From Bradyrhizobium sp. LTSP885 (GTDB taxonomy: Bacteria > Pseudomonadota > Alphaproteobacteria > Rhizobiales > Xanthobacteraceae), in assembly GCF_000938305.1 (NCBI RefSeq), contig NZ_JYMT01000002.1:148033-212032 (forward strand): a stretch of 64,000 bases of DNA, written 5' to 3'. A program made the translations under genes and the position numbers. Positions 8,580 to 15,690 of the stretch are shown here, in pieces. The stretch's first letter is position 1; the number at the start of each line of letters is the position of its first letter. The notes under the pieces were generated by a model, which saw nothing but the letters and a program-made list of their open reading frames with translations, was not told the origin of the DNA and ran no database searches.

Positions 8580-9569
8580 CTATCGCGCGCGCGGTTCGGT
8601 GATGGCCTTGCGGATCGCGGCGAGCGGCGCGCTGTCGTCGAACTCGAGGGTCTCGCCCTGCGTCTTCAGTCCGAGGTCACGCCACAGCGCGGCGAGATCG
8701 GGCGTCACCGGCTTTGGTCCCATTTCGTTGTGCATGCGCGTCAACACGTCGGCGCCGACAGCCTTGTCGGCGGTCGCAAGCACCCGATCGATCGACCAGT
8801 CCTTCTCGTGATTGCCGCCGGCGGCGAGCACGCCGCGCATCGCATCCTGCAGTCCGAGCCGGTTGCCGGTGCGTTTGCGGATCTCGATATCCGCGAGCAG
8901 GCAGAACATCGCGCCGCCCCAATATTTCCGGCCCCAGGTGTCGGTGTTGTCGAGCCCCTCATCGCCGGCCTGCGACAGGCCCTTCGGCATGTCGCGCATC
9001 ATCGCCTGCCAGATCTCCCGTGCGGCGAGGTCGCCGGCCTGGACCCGCGCAATCGGCTCGATATAGACGGCGAGGCCTTCGGACAGCCAGCCGTAACGAT
9101 CGTCGAGGTCGGGCAGGGCGGTGTGCACCATCTCATGCACCATCACCCAGTCGCGCTTCAAATCGTCCTCGTCGGAGGCGCGGCCAAGCATCACGCGGAT
9201 CGCAGCGCCACGATAGCCCCAGGTGGTGCCGCCACGGACGCGCGGGCCGTCGACGGGCACGAGCAGCAATCGCAGTGAATCGACAGGGAACCGCCCGTAA
9301 TAGGTCGACACGGCTTTCGCCGACATCTTCACCCAGTCCAGGATTTTCTCCTTCGGCAGCGCGATGTCGCCGGGTGCGAAGCCGACATGGATGGTCGCGC
9401 CTGACATGTCGAGGTCAGTCTTCGGCAGTCGGTCGAAGGCGTCGTAAGGCATGCGGTCGCCGCGCATGAATTCGGACTGCGCCTCGACGTGCCAGGACAC
9501 CACGCCGATCAGCAGTGCGGCAATCAGCATGGCTGCGGCGATCACCCGATATGTTGGAATGCGCTTCAT
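8580..9569 (-). CDS. Membrane-anchored gluzincin-type metallopeptidase (HExxH), last gene of the bufferin locus
   Basis: A 329-residue protein with an N-terminal hydrophobic segment (residues 8-29) that is a signal anchor or signal peptide, so the catalytic domain is periplasmic. The zinc motif HEMVH is at 145-149, and WLSEGLAVYIE at 161-171 supplies the third ligand Glu, giving the gluzincin (peptidase MA) pattern seen in M1/M61-like enzymes. Its start ATG overlaps the creatininase stop by four bases (ATGA), so the two are translationally coupled. In this setting it may process or degrade the Cys-rich peptides encoded upstream; that is inference. Confidence 0.75.
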   Translation of the reverse strand: MKRIPTYRVIAAAMLIAALLIGVVSWHVEAQSEFMRGDRMPYDAFDRLPKTDLDMSGATIHVGFAPGDIALPKEKILDWVKMSAKAVSTYYGRFPVDSLRLLLVPVDGPRVRGGTTWGYRGAAIRVMLGRASDEDDLKRDWVMVHEMVHTALPDLDDRYGWLSEGLAVYIEPIARVQAGDLAAREIWQAMMRDMPKGLSQAGDEGLDNTDTWGRKYWGGAMFCLLADIEIRKRTGNRLGLQDAMRGVLAAGGNHEKDWSIDRVLATADKAVGADVLTRMHNEMGPKPVTPDLAALWRDLGLKTQGETLEFDDSAPLAAIRKAITEPRAR

Positions 9570-10342
9570 CGCGACACGCTGCGAGACGTCGGCGCCGCGC
9601 GCTCGGCCAGCGCCGCGGCGACCTGTTCGTGAAGATCGTCGAGCAACGCGGCCAGCAGAACCTCGCCCTTGGCCCGCGTCGCCAGCGTCGGATCGCCGTA
9701 GCTGCCGGAGCGGCTGTAGTTCGGCGAGTTTGTATCCGATGGCGTCAGGCGGCCGGGCACTTCATGCCGGATGGCAGGGCTTGCCTCGGCACGTGCCATC
9801 TCGACCATATCAGGGGCGATCGCGAGCATCAGCGAGGTCTCGAGCTCGTCGGCATGGCTGCCATAGCTCTGCTGGCAGAGCGTCTCCGCGGCGTGCACAT
9901 AGCGCGGCCCTTCATAGATGCGCAAATGGTGCACCTTGCCGCTCTCGAGGCGGCTCAGCGCCCGTTCGGCCGGCGCCAGCGTGCTGATGCCGGTGTTGAG
10001 CACGAACAGGGCCTTGCAGCCGCTGCCCAGGATATCGGCGGCGATCTCGTGGATCACAGCCTCGAAGGTGGAGCCCGACAGGCTGGCGCTGCCGGCATAT
10101 TCGACGAAGGCGGGATAGTAGCCGTAGGTGACGGTCGGCCAGATCAGCGCGTCGATGCGCTGGGCCAGCCGTGCGGCAAACCATTCGGCCTGCAGGCGGT
10201 CGGTGTTGAGCGGCAAATGAAAGCCGTGTTGTTTGGCTGCGGCGCCAATCGGCAGGATCGCCGGGTGACCTGCCGCTATCCGGCGCGCCACCTCGTCCCA
10301 GGTGAGGCGCTCGATGAAGTGGCTGCTGATGTCGGCGCCCAT
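9566..10342 (-). CDS. Creatininase-family metal-dependent amidohydrolase/peptidase
   Basis: A 258-residue creatininase-fold protein. The metal site motifs are present: PIGAAAKQHGFHLPLNTD (31-48, H39, H42, D48) and SHADELETS (162-170, H163, E166, E168). The first-motif Glu of classical creatininases is replaced by Lys (AKQHG instead of TEQHG), as in a large subgroup of unassigned homologues. The family includes the mycofactocin peptidase MftE, so a role in trimming a modified peptide is plausible here. It lies 10 bases downstream of the DUF2063 gene and overlaps the gluzincin gene by four bases, in one operon with the bufferin genes. Confidence 0.85.
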   Translation of the reverse strand: MGADISSHFIERLTWDEVARRIAAGHPAILPIGAAAKQHGFHLPLNTDRLQAEWFAARLAQRIDALIWPTVTYGYYPAFVEYAGSASLSGSTFEAVIHEIAADILGSGCKALFVLNTGISTLAPAERALSRLESGKVHHLRIYEGPRYVHAAETLCQQSYGSHADELETSLMLAIAPDMVEMARAEASPAIRHEVPGRLTPSDTNSPNYSRSGSYGDPTLATRAKGEVLLAALLDDLHEQVAAALAERAAPTSRSVSR

Positions 10343-10352
10343 GCCGGGCCCT

Positions 10353-11138
10353 CTATTCGCGGACGGATGCTGCCGTCAGGAGTCCTGCCGTGATCCAGCC
10401 GTGCAGATAACCGGCGCCGCGCGCGGCCGCGCCGTCGGGATCGTCGTAGGTCGCAAGCATTTCGCAGAGCACACCGAACGGAATGCCGTTTGTGGCCTCG
10501 TCCCACATCATGGCTTCCTCGGTCGGCAGCTCGCGGAACATCGGCGTGGTGTCCTGGCGCCAGATCAGCGTGCGATACGGCTCCGCAAGCGTTTCGGCTT
10601 CAGGCGGCGCCTCGTCGTTCTTCAACGCCATCCAGACCGCGGCCGCATTGGTCGAGAGGTCGATCCTGGCCGCGCTCGGATGCGGTTCGAACACCAGATC
10701 GTTCCACATCTCGGGCGCGAAGCCGGCCATCGCTTCCAGCGCCAGCACGGTACCTTCCTTGGCATCGAAGGCATCGTTCAGCGCCTGCTCCAGCGCAGCG
10801 AGATCGGCCAGCACGGGATGATCGCTGTAGGGCGCGTTGGATCGCAGGAAGTCCGGCAACGCTTGCGAGAACCAGCGCAGGTTCGGATGCTGCGACGGCC
10901 GCGCCTTGACATAGGCATGGCCCATCTCGTCAAACGTCTCGTCGCCGAGATAAAGATGCAGCAGCTCGTGGTCGTTGCGCATGGCCTCGACCAGCCGCGA
11001 GCCATAGGCATAGCGATAGACGCCGAACAGCGTCCCGCGCTTCTCCCGGGGGCTGTCGAGGATTTCGGCCAGGATCTTGTCGTCGCCGGTCAGGATGCCG
11101 TGCTGGAAGTCGCTCTGCTGGCGTGCGAAGTCGCTCAT
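10353..11138 (-). CDS. DUF2063 protein, bufferin maturation partner (BufC-like)
   Basis: 261 residues. The N-terminal part (about 1-95; FARQQSDFQHGILTGDD, LFGVYRYAYGSRLVEAMRNDHELLHLYLG) matches the DUF2063 'putative DNA-binding' domain. In MNIO systems this protein acts as the peptide-recognition partner of the DUF692 enzyme rather than binding DNA. The C-terminal half is a second helical domain. The start ATG at 11138 overlaps the MNIO stop by four bases (ATGA); the frame is open 56 codons further upstream, but that part is antisense-like Arg-rich sequence over the MNIO gene. Together with 11135-12037 it forms the modifying complex. Confidence 0.87.
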   Translation of the reverse strand: MSDFARQQSDFQHGILTGDDKILAEILDSPREKRGTLFGVYRYAYGSRLVEAMRNDHELLHLYLGDETFDEMGHAYVKARPSQHPNLRWFSQALPDFLRSNAPYSDHPVLADLAALEQALNDAFDAKEGTVLALEAMAGFAPEMWNDLVFEPHPSAARIDLSTNAAAVWMALKNDEAPPEAETLAEPYRTLIWRQDTTPMFRELPTEEAMMWDEATNGIPFGVLCEMLATYDDPDGAAARGAGYLHGWITAGLLTAASVRE

Positions 11139-12037
11139 CGCGCCGGCGCGCCCGCGGGCAGCACCTGCTCTGCGATCTCGCGCGTCCTGACGACTTCGAC
11201 CATCAGCTCGTCGAGCGGCGGGATGTTGTCGTCGCGCTCGATCATGGTCGAGACTCGCCCGAACCGCTTCAGTGCCGCGACATAGAGATCCCAGACGTCC
11301 TCGCACACCGGATGATCGTGGGTGTCGATGATGTGCGTACCCATATGGCTGTGGCCGGCCATGTGGAATTGCACGACGCGGTCCGCAGGGATTCCGTTGA
11401 GGAAGGTCAGCGGATCATAGCCATGATTGAAGGCGCTGACATAGACATTGTTGATGTCGAACAAGAGCCAGCAGCCCGAGCGGCGCGACAGCTCGGAGAG
11501 GAATTCCCATTCCGTCATCTCGGAATTGTTGAACTGCACATAGGTCGAGACGTTCTCGAGCACGATGGCGCGGCCGAGAAAATCCTGCACCAGTTGCACC
11601 CGGCTCACGACATGATCGAGCGCTTCCTGCGTGTAGGGGATCGGCAGCAAATCGTGCAAATTCTTGCCGTGCACGCCGGTCCAGCACAGATGGTCTGAGA
11701 CCCATTTCGGCTGCACGCGTTTCGCGAGGTCTTTCAGGCCCTGCAGATATTCGAAGTTCGGCGGCGCGGTGGAGGCGATCGACAGCGAGACGCCGTGCAT
11801 CACGACCGGATAGCGCTCGCAGATCTGATCAAGGATGCGCAGCGGCTGGCCGCCCGGCAGCATGTAGTTCTCGCTGATCACCTCGAACCAGTCGATCGGC
11901 GGATTGCCGTTGAGGATCTCGTCGTAATGTTGCGCGCGCAGGCCGAGGCCGAAACCGAGGAACGGCGGCTTGGCTGATTGCATCGGACGCGCGCTGTGCG
12001 CCGTCGATGTGTCGGGCAATCGGCTTGCGACGTTCAT
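11135..12037 (-). CDS. Multinuclear non-haem iron oxidase, DUF692 (BufB-like RiPP maturase)
   Basis: 300 residues, TIM-barrel DUF692/MNIO family. These enzymes use two or three iron ions to modify cysteines of a RiPP precursor; in bufferins they form thiooxazole-type groups that bind copper. Ligand-bearing strands are visible: PVVMHGVSLSI, WVSDHLCWTGVHG, IVLENVSTYVQF, LLFDINNVYVSAFNHG, VVQFHMAGHSHMG and DTHDHPV. The ATG at 12037 (MNVASRLPD) has GGAG close upstream; an ATG at 12067 lacks one. It is separated from the precursor gene by a strong hairpin at 12114-12139. It lies directly before its DUF2063 partner. Confidence 0.9.
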   Translation of the reverse strand: MNVASRLPDTSTAHSARPMQSAKPPFLGFGLGLRAQHYDEILNGNPPIDWFEVISENYMLPGGQPLRILDQICERYPVVMHGVSLSIASTAPPNFEYLQGLKDLAKRVQPKWVSDHLCWTGVHGKNLHDLLPIPYTQEALDHVVSRVQLVQDFLGRAIVLENVSTYVQFNNSEMTEWEFLSELSRRSGCWLLFDINNVYVSAFNHGYDPLTFLNGIPADRVVQFHMAGHSHMGTHIIDTHDHPVCEDVWDLYVAALKRFGRVSTMIERDDNIPPLDELMVEVVRTREIAEQVLPAGAPAR

Positions 12038-12113
12038 GGCGTCTCCGCGCTGCGGGCGCCGTGACATCGGCGCCTGACTTGCAAAACGTTGATTGGTGAA
12101 ACTATCACGGAAA

Positions 12114-12139
12114 CGGGGCCCGGCCTACACCGGGCCCCG
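12114..12139 (-). terminator. Hairpin between second precursor gene and MNIO gene
   Basis: A perfect 10-bp stem CGGGGCCCGG/CCGGGCCCCG with a 6-base loop, followed on the minus strand by a short T run (TTTCCG). It sits 15 bases after the stop of the precursor gene. It is probably a partial terminator that makes precursor mRNA more abundant than maturase mRNA, as in many RiPP operons. Confidence 0.7.
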
Positions 12140-12154
12140 CTTGATCCGGTGCGT

Positions 12155-12412
12155 TTACGCGGGCTCGAACTTGCCCTTGGCGGCGTCGCACTTGTCCTTG
12201 GTCATGGCCGAGAAGCCCTGACCCTTGCAGGCGTTCTGACCCTTGCAGGCATGATTGCCGCCCTTGCAGGCGCTCTGGCCCTTGCAGGCATTGGCGCCGA
12301 CGCAATGGCCTTCGCCGGCGGCATAGGCCGTGGTCAACATGGTGGCTCCGGCGAGGAACAGAGTGGCTGCAGCGGCGGCGATCGCGGCTCCAGACCTGGA
12401 AGTAACCTTCAT
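12155..12412 (-). CDS. Cys-rich bufferin-type precursor peptide, copy 2 (BufA2-like)
   Basis: An 85-residue exported peptide. Residues 1-32 form a signal peptide (SGAAIAAAAATLFLAGATMLTTAYAA). The core has six cysteines at 37, 43, 49, 56, 62 and 75, four of them in ACKG repeats (NACKGQSACKGGNHACKGQ). This matches the DUF692-associated bufferin class, whose core cysteines are modified by MNIO enzymes and buffer copper in the periplasm. ATG at 12412 with AGGAG 7-8 bases upstream; an ATG two codons earlier is too close to the Shine-Dalgarno. It has its own promoter-like element at 12495-12522. The paralogue at 12621-12884 is similar in length and Cys spacing but diverged in sequence. Confidence 0.88.
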   Translation of the reverse strand: MKVTSRSGAAIAAAAATLFLAGATMLTTAYAAGEGHCVGANACKGQSACKGGNHACKGQNACKGQGFSAMTKDKCDAAKGKFEPA

Positions 12413-12494
12413 GAGCATCTCCTCTGGAATAACATTGAAGGTGCGCCGCCCGCTGGCCGCGACAGTTCCGGCCAAAGGCTGCACCCAGCGTTAG

Positions 12495-12522
12495 CTACGC
12501 GCGCGGTGCGCATTGGTTACAT
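12495..12522 (-). promoter_or_regulatory. ECF-type promoter-like element upstream of precursor copy 2
   Basis: On the minus strand: TGTAACC, then 15 bases counted from GTAACC, then CGTAGCT. The same two boxes occur upstream of the first precursor with 16 bases between them. It resembles, from memory, the GTAACC-N16-CGAA motif of the Caulobacter SigF metal-stress regulon, which contains bufferin operons. It lies about 83 bases upstream of the start codon. Confidence 0.55.
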
Positions 12523-12572
12523 CGCGGGCGAGCTTTATTTTAGAATTTATTTTCGTGGCGGCTCGCAAAGAA

Positions 12573-12600
12573 GAAGGCCCGGCGGCAGCGCCGGGCCTTC
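12573..12600 (-). terminator. Terminator after first precursor gene
   Basis: A perfect 12-bp stem GAAGGCCCGGCG/CGCCGGGCCTTC with a 4-base loop, 20 bases after the stop of the first precursor; the minus strand then reads TTCTTTG. It isolates the first precursor as a monocistronic unit, consistent with the second precursor having its own promoter. Confidence 0.75.
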
Positions 12601-12620
12601 GTTGCATCGATCCGGGACAA

Positions 12621-12884
12621 TCAGCCCTTGACGTAGGCGCCGCCCGACGCTGCGCACTTCTTCTCTGATGTCATCGAGAAGCCGGTGCCCTTGCAGGCGT
12701 TCTGGCCCTTGCAGGCATTGGCGCCGCCCTTGCAGGCGCTCTGGCCCTTGCAGGCGTTGCCGGCCATGCACTTGCCCTGGGCAGCGCTCGCTGAAGTCGT
12801 GGTGGTCGTGACCACCGCGCCGGCGAGGAACAGGGTGGCAGCAGCGGCTGCGAGCGTCGCACCGGACTTGGAATTCAACTTCAT
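12621..12884 (-). CDS. Cys-rich bufferin-type precursor peptide, copy 1 (BufA2-like)
   Basis: An 87-residue exported peptide. Residues 1-35 are a signal peptide ending SASAA. The core has six cysteines at 39, 45, 51, 58, 64 and 77 with four ACKG repeats (NACKGQSACKGGANACKGQ) and a Cys near the C-terminus (EKKC). The Cys spacing is the same as in the downstream paralogue apart from a shared two-residue offset. Likely a periplasmic copper-binding RiPP modified by the MNIO/DUF2063 pair encoded downstream. ATG at 12884 with GGAG in the sequence just upstream. An ordinary metallothionein is the alternative, but the signal peptide and the MNIO neighbour argue against it. Confidence 0.88.
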   Translation of the reverse strand: MKLNSKSGATLAAAAATLFLAGAVVTTTTTSASAAQGKCMAGNACKGQSACKGGANACKGQNACKGTGFSMTSEKKCAASGGAYVKG

Positions 12885-13197
12885 GACGATCTCCTCGATG
12901 GTTGTTTGAACACTGAGTGTGACGCTGTGGGCATCCGACGATCGTTCGATCCCAGACCACAACGAGTGGACATTCGGAAAACAATCAGATCGCAGCGGCG
13001 GTCGGAGGACGGTGCTTCCGCGGTCTGAATGCTCTTCCAAAAACAGCTACGGGACGTCAGGTGATTTGGTTACAGAGTTTCAAAAGAAAATTTTGTTTTG
13101 GCCGGTTGGACAACCCGTTCATGTTGAACCCCGCGGCGCCGGGAGTATTTCATTGCGTCCGGGCGATGTACATGCTGCGTTGCACAACCGGATTGAA
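12885..13197. other. Leader region of the bufferin precursor genes
   Basis: 313 bases with no gene. It holds the promoter-like element at 13046-13074 and then a long (about 155-base) untranslated leader before the first precursor. The part 13075-13197 is AT-richer than its surroundings, and the DsbH-like gene ends at 13198. Confidence 0.6.
13046..13074 (-). promoter_or_regulatory. ECF-type promoter-like element upstream of precursor copy 1
   Basis: On the minus strand: TGTAACC (13074-13068), then 16 bases between GTAACC and CGTA, then CGTAGCT. It is nearly identical in boxes to the element at 12495-12522 although the surrounding sequence differs, which argues for selection on the boxes. Confidence 0.6.
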
Positions 13198-14988
13198 TCA
13201 GTTCTGGGCTGCGCGCGCCGGCTTCAGCTTGGCCATCTGCGCGACGTTCGCCTGCAGTTCTGCCGCATTGAACGAGGGAAACGAGCAGATGCGGTTGCTG
13301 CAGGCAAAGGCCGCGGGCTCGCCGAGGTCGGGATATTCGACATCGGGATTCGGCAACTTGCCTTCGCGCGGGTCGAACCAATCGAGCCGCTTGTAACGGT
13401 CGGGCAGGGCGCGGGCGATGGCGTGAAGCGCCTGCGCGCGGCTGTCATCCTTGTGTCCGACGATCGTCATATGCGTCGGCTCGACCGCCAGCTCCTCATC
13501 GGCGAGCAGCACGCCGGGCAGCGGCCGCTGCATGTCTGATGCCGCAGCGCTGAGGTAGCGCATCGCGTGCGCGGCCTGTTCGCGATAGGCCTCGGTGCCG
13601 TAGTAGCGATTGAGCATGTTCATGAAGCGCGCGAGAAGGATCTGGTCGTCGATCAGTTTTGCGGGTTTTGCAAACACGCCCGCTTTCCCCTCCGATGTCT
13701 TCGAGGTGAAGAAGCCGCCGGCCTCGTCGCGGAAGGTCGCGGCGAAATCCCCGGCCTTGGCGGCCGAGGTCAGCCAATCGCGGTTGCCGGTCGCGGCGTA
13801 GAGATCGAGGAAGGCCTGGCCCATCGCGACGCTGTCGCCGAGGAACGGGCCGCCGCGATCCTTGTCGCCGTGGCGGAAACCGCCATCCGGCAGCGCCCGA
13901 TTGGCGAGCACCCATTTGGCCGACCGCTCGGCGATCGCCAACACCTTCGGATCGTTGGTGACGTCGTAATAGGCCGCCAGTCCCGAGATCGCCCAGCCGT
14001 TTTCGCGAGCATAGAGGTTGCTGTCGATGCGGGGCAGGCCGAGCTTGCGGCGCTCAGTGTCCGGCAGCGCGTAGTATGCGTGGCCGTCGACATCGTGGTT
14101 GAGATCGGCATCCTGGCTGACATAGAAGGCGCCGTCAGGGCTCAGGAGGAAACTCGTGAGATAGCGCTCGACGTTGCGCGCCGCCGCGAGATGTTTCGGG
14201 TCCTTCCACAGCGCATAGGCCTGGCTGTATTGCCGCAGATATTGCGACTGGAACGACATGATCTTCTCGAAATGCGGATGGCTCCAGCTGCCGGCCTCCG
14301 AGTACTGGAACACGCCGCCCCACACCGGATCGATCAGCGCCACCGCGGCGTCCAGCGTTTGCCGTGCGCGCTTGGCGGCAATGGCATCGCCGGCCTCGGC
14401 GCGGGTGAGCGAGAGGTCGAAACTGTCGGCGTCGATATATTTCTGGTTCTCGCCCCAGCCGCCGAGCTTGTCGTCATAGGACTCGTCGAAATTCTTCGTC
14501 AGCTCGGTGCGCTGCTCCTTGGTCAGGAAAGCGGACGTCGTCGGCTTGACCTCGAAGGCCTCGCCGACCGACGGGCCCGGCGAGGGATCGTCGATGATGG
14601 CCTTGAGCAGCGCCTGCATCCGCTCCGGCTCGATATAGCCCCTGATCTTCGCGATCTCGGTGCCATCAGGCGCGAACACGATGGTCGCCGGCCATCCCCA
14701 ATCGCCATAGCGGCTCGACAGATCCGGATTGGCGTCCTGGTCGACGCGGACCGGGAGATACTTCGCCGACAGCAATTCCTGCACCGTCGGATCGGCGTAG
14801 GTGGTCTTCTCCATCACGTGGCACCAGTGACACCACACCGCCTCGAGATCGAGGATGACGAAGCGCTTTTTGGCCGTGGCGTGCGCGAACAGATCGTTGT
14901 TCCAGTCGCCCCATGCCGGCCCGTCGGCCCCGAACGCGGGCGAAGCGGTCAGCGCGGCGAGCATTGCGATGGTGCGGACGAGTTTCAT
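13198..14988 (-). CDS. Exported DUF255 thioredoxin-domain protein (DsbH/YyaL-like)
   Basis: 596 residues with a signal peptide (MKLVRTIAMLAALTASPAFGA). The N-terminal DUF255 thioredoxin domain carries the motif VWCHWCHVMEKTTY with redox Cys53 and Cys56, followed by the cis-Pro region WGWPATIVFAPDG. The remainder (about 170-590) is an (alpha/alpha)6-barrel-like region with GGWGENQKYID, GFRHGDKDRGG and RFMNMLNRYYG, as in YyaL/N-acylglucosamine epimerase-like proteins. It is shorter than cytoplasmic YyaL proteins and is exported. Between CcdA/DoxX and the Cys-rich precursors it could be a periplasmic reductant for them; this is inference. Confidence 0.82.
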   Translation of the reverse strand: MKLVRTIAMLAALTASPAFGADGPAWGDWNNDLFAHATAKKRFVILDLEAVWCHWCHVMEKTTYADPTVQELLSAKYLPVRVDQDANPDLSSRYGDWGWPATIVFAPDGTEIAKIRGYIEPERMQALLKAIIDDPSPGPSVGEAFEVKPTTSAFLTKEQRTELTKNFDESYDDKLGGWGENQKYIDADSFDLSLTRAEAGDAIAAKRARQTLDAAVALIDPVWGGVFQYSEAGSWSHPHFEKIMSFQSQYLRQYSQAYALWKDPKHLAAARNVERYLTSFLLSPDGAFYVSQDADLNHDVDGHAYYALPDTERRKLGLPRIDSNLYARENGWAISGLAAYYDVTNDPKVLAIAERSAKWVLANRALPDGGFRHGDKDRGGPFLGDSVAMGQAFLDLYAATGNRDWLTSAAKAGDFAATFRDEAGGFFTSKTSEGKAGVFAKPAKLIDDQILLARFMNMLNRYYGTEAYREQAAHAMRYLSAAASDMQRPLPGVLLADEELAVEPTHMTIVGHKDDSRAQALHAIARALPDRYKRLDWFDPREGKLPNPDVEYPDLGEPAAFACSNRICSFPSFNAAELQANVAQMAKLKPARAAQN

Positions 14989-15088
14989 GGCGGCTCCTGG
15001 AGCACGAGGCGTTGGGAGCTACGCGCCCGCCGGGATCGGGGCTCGCGATGTCACGGGATTGTGAGCCGCCGTCTCAGGTCGACTCCCC

Positions 15089-15553
15089 TCAGGTCGATTC
15101 CTTCGGATGCCCTGTTGCGTTCACCAGCAGGCGATCCAGCGAGGCGGCGCCGGGGCCTGCGATCGCCAGCCACATGAAGGCGGCGAAGTAGGTCATCTCC
15201 TCGAAGCCGAACAGCGTCTCCAGCGAATCGACGTCGCCCCATTTCGCCGACTTGATCGCGACGAGCATCACCACCGCCAGCATCGCGGCGGGGATGCGGG
15301 TGAACAGGCCGAGGATCAGCATCACGCCGCCGAAGCATTCGACGCCCGATACGAACGGCGTGAGGATGTGGGGGAAGGGAATGCCCCAGTCGACGAAGTT
15401 CGCGGTGACCTGCGCGAGGTTGGTGAGCTTGCCCCAGCCGGCCAGCATGAAGGTGTAGCCGACGATGATCCGCATGATCAGCGGCCCGGCCCAGGAGAAA
15501 TACGCCGCGATCCGCGCCGGCAGCAAAATCAGCAGGTTGACGATGAAATTCAT
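15089..15553 (-). CDS. DoxX-family membrane protein
   Basis: 154 residues with four membrane segments (around 10-30, 60-80, 85-105, 115-135). Family features: WAGPLIMRIIVGYTFMLAGWGKL, VSGVECFGGVMLILGLFTRIPA and EMTYFAAFMWLAIAG. DoxX proteins (BufD in some bufferin operons) sit in the inner membrane and are linked to redox or oxidant stress, with no settled biochemical role. The gene is 100 bases upstream of the DsbH-like gene on the same strand and may share its transcript. The start ATG at 15553 is preceded by GAGGGG-like sequence. Confidence 0.85.
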   Translation of the reverse strand: MNFIVNLLILLPARIAAYFSWAGPLIMRIIVGYTFMLAGWGKLTNLAQVTANFVDWGIPFPHILTPFVSGVECFGGVMLILGLFTRIPAAMLAVVMLVAIKSAKWGDVDSLETLFGFEEMTYFAAFMWLAIAGPGAASLDRLLVNATGHPKEST

Positions 15554-15690
15554 GGGAAACCCCTCTCGAACATGTCGTCACGCGGCCTGCGCCGGCGTTC
15601 AGGGCGAACGCGCGTCAATCGGCTCGAGCCGAAAGCTACGGCCGCGTCATGGGAGGAGTTTCGTTCAAGTGAGGCGCTTGTTACAGCGGC

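Noticed and set aside
8580..9569. Calling the HExxH protein an M48 or M1 aminopeptidase
   Set aside because: Only the gluzincin metal pattern is visible; the GAMEN motif of M1 and the membrane layout of M48 are absent, so only the broader class is given.
12155..12884. The two ACKG-repeat peptides as classical metallothioneins
   Set aside because: They have signal peptides and lie beside DUF692/DUF2063 genes; cytoplasmic metallothioneins do not have either.
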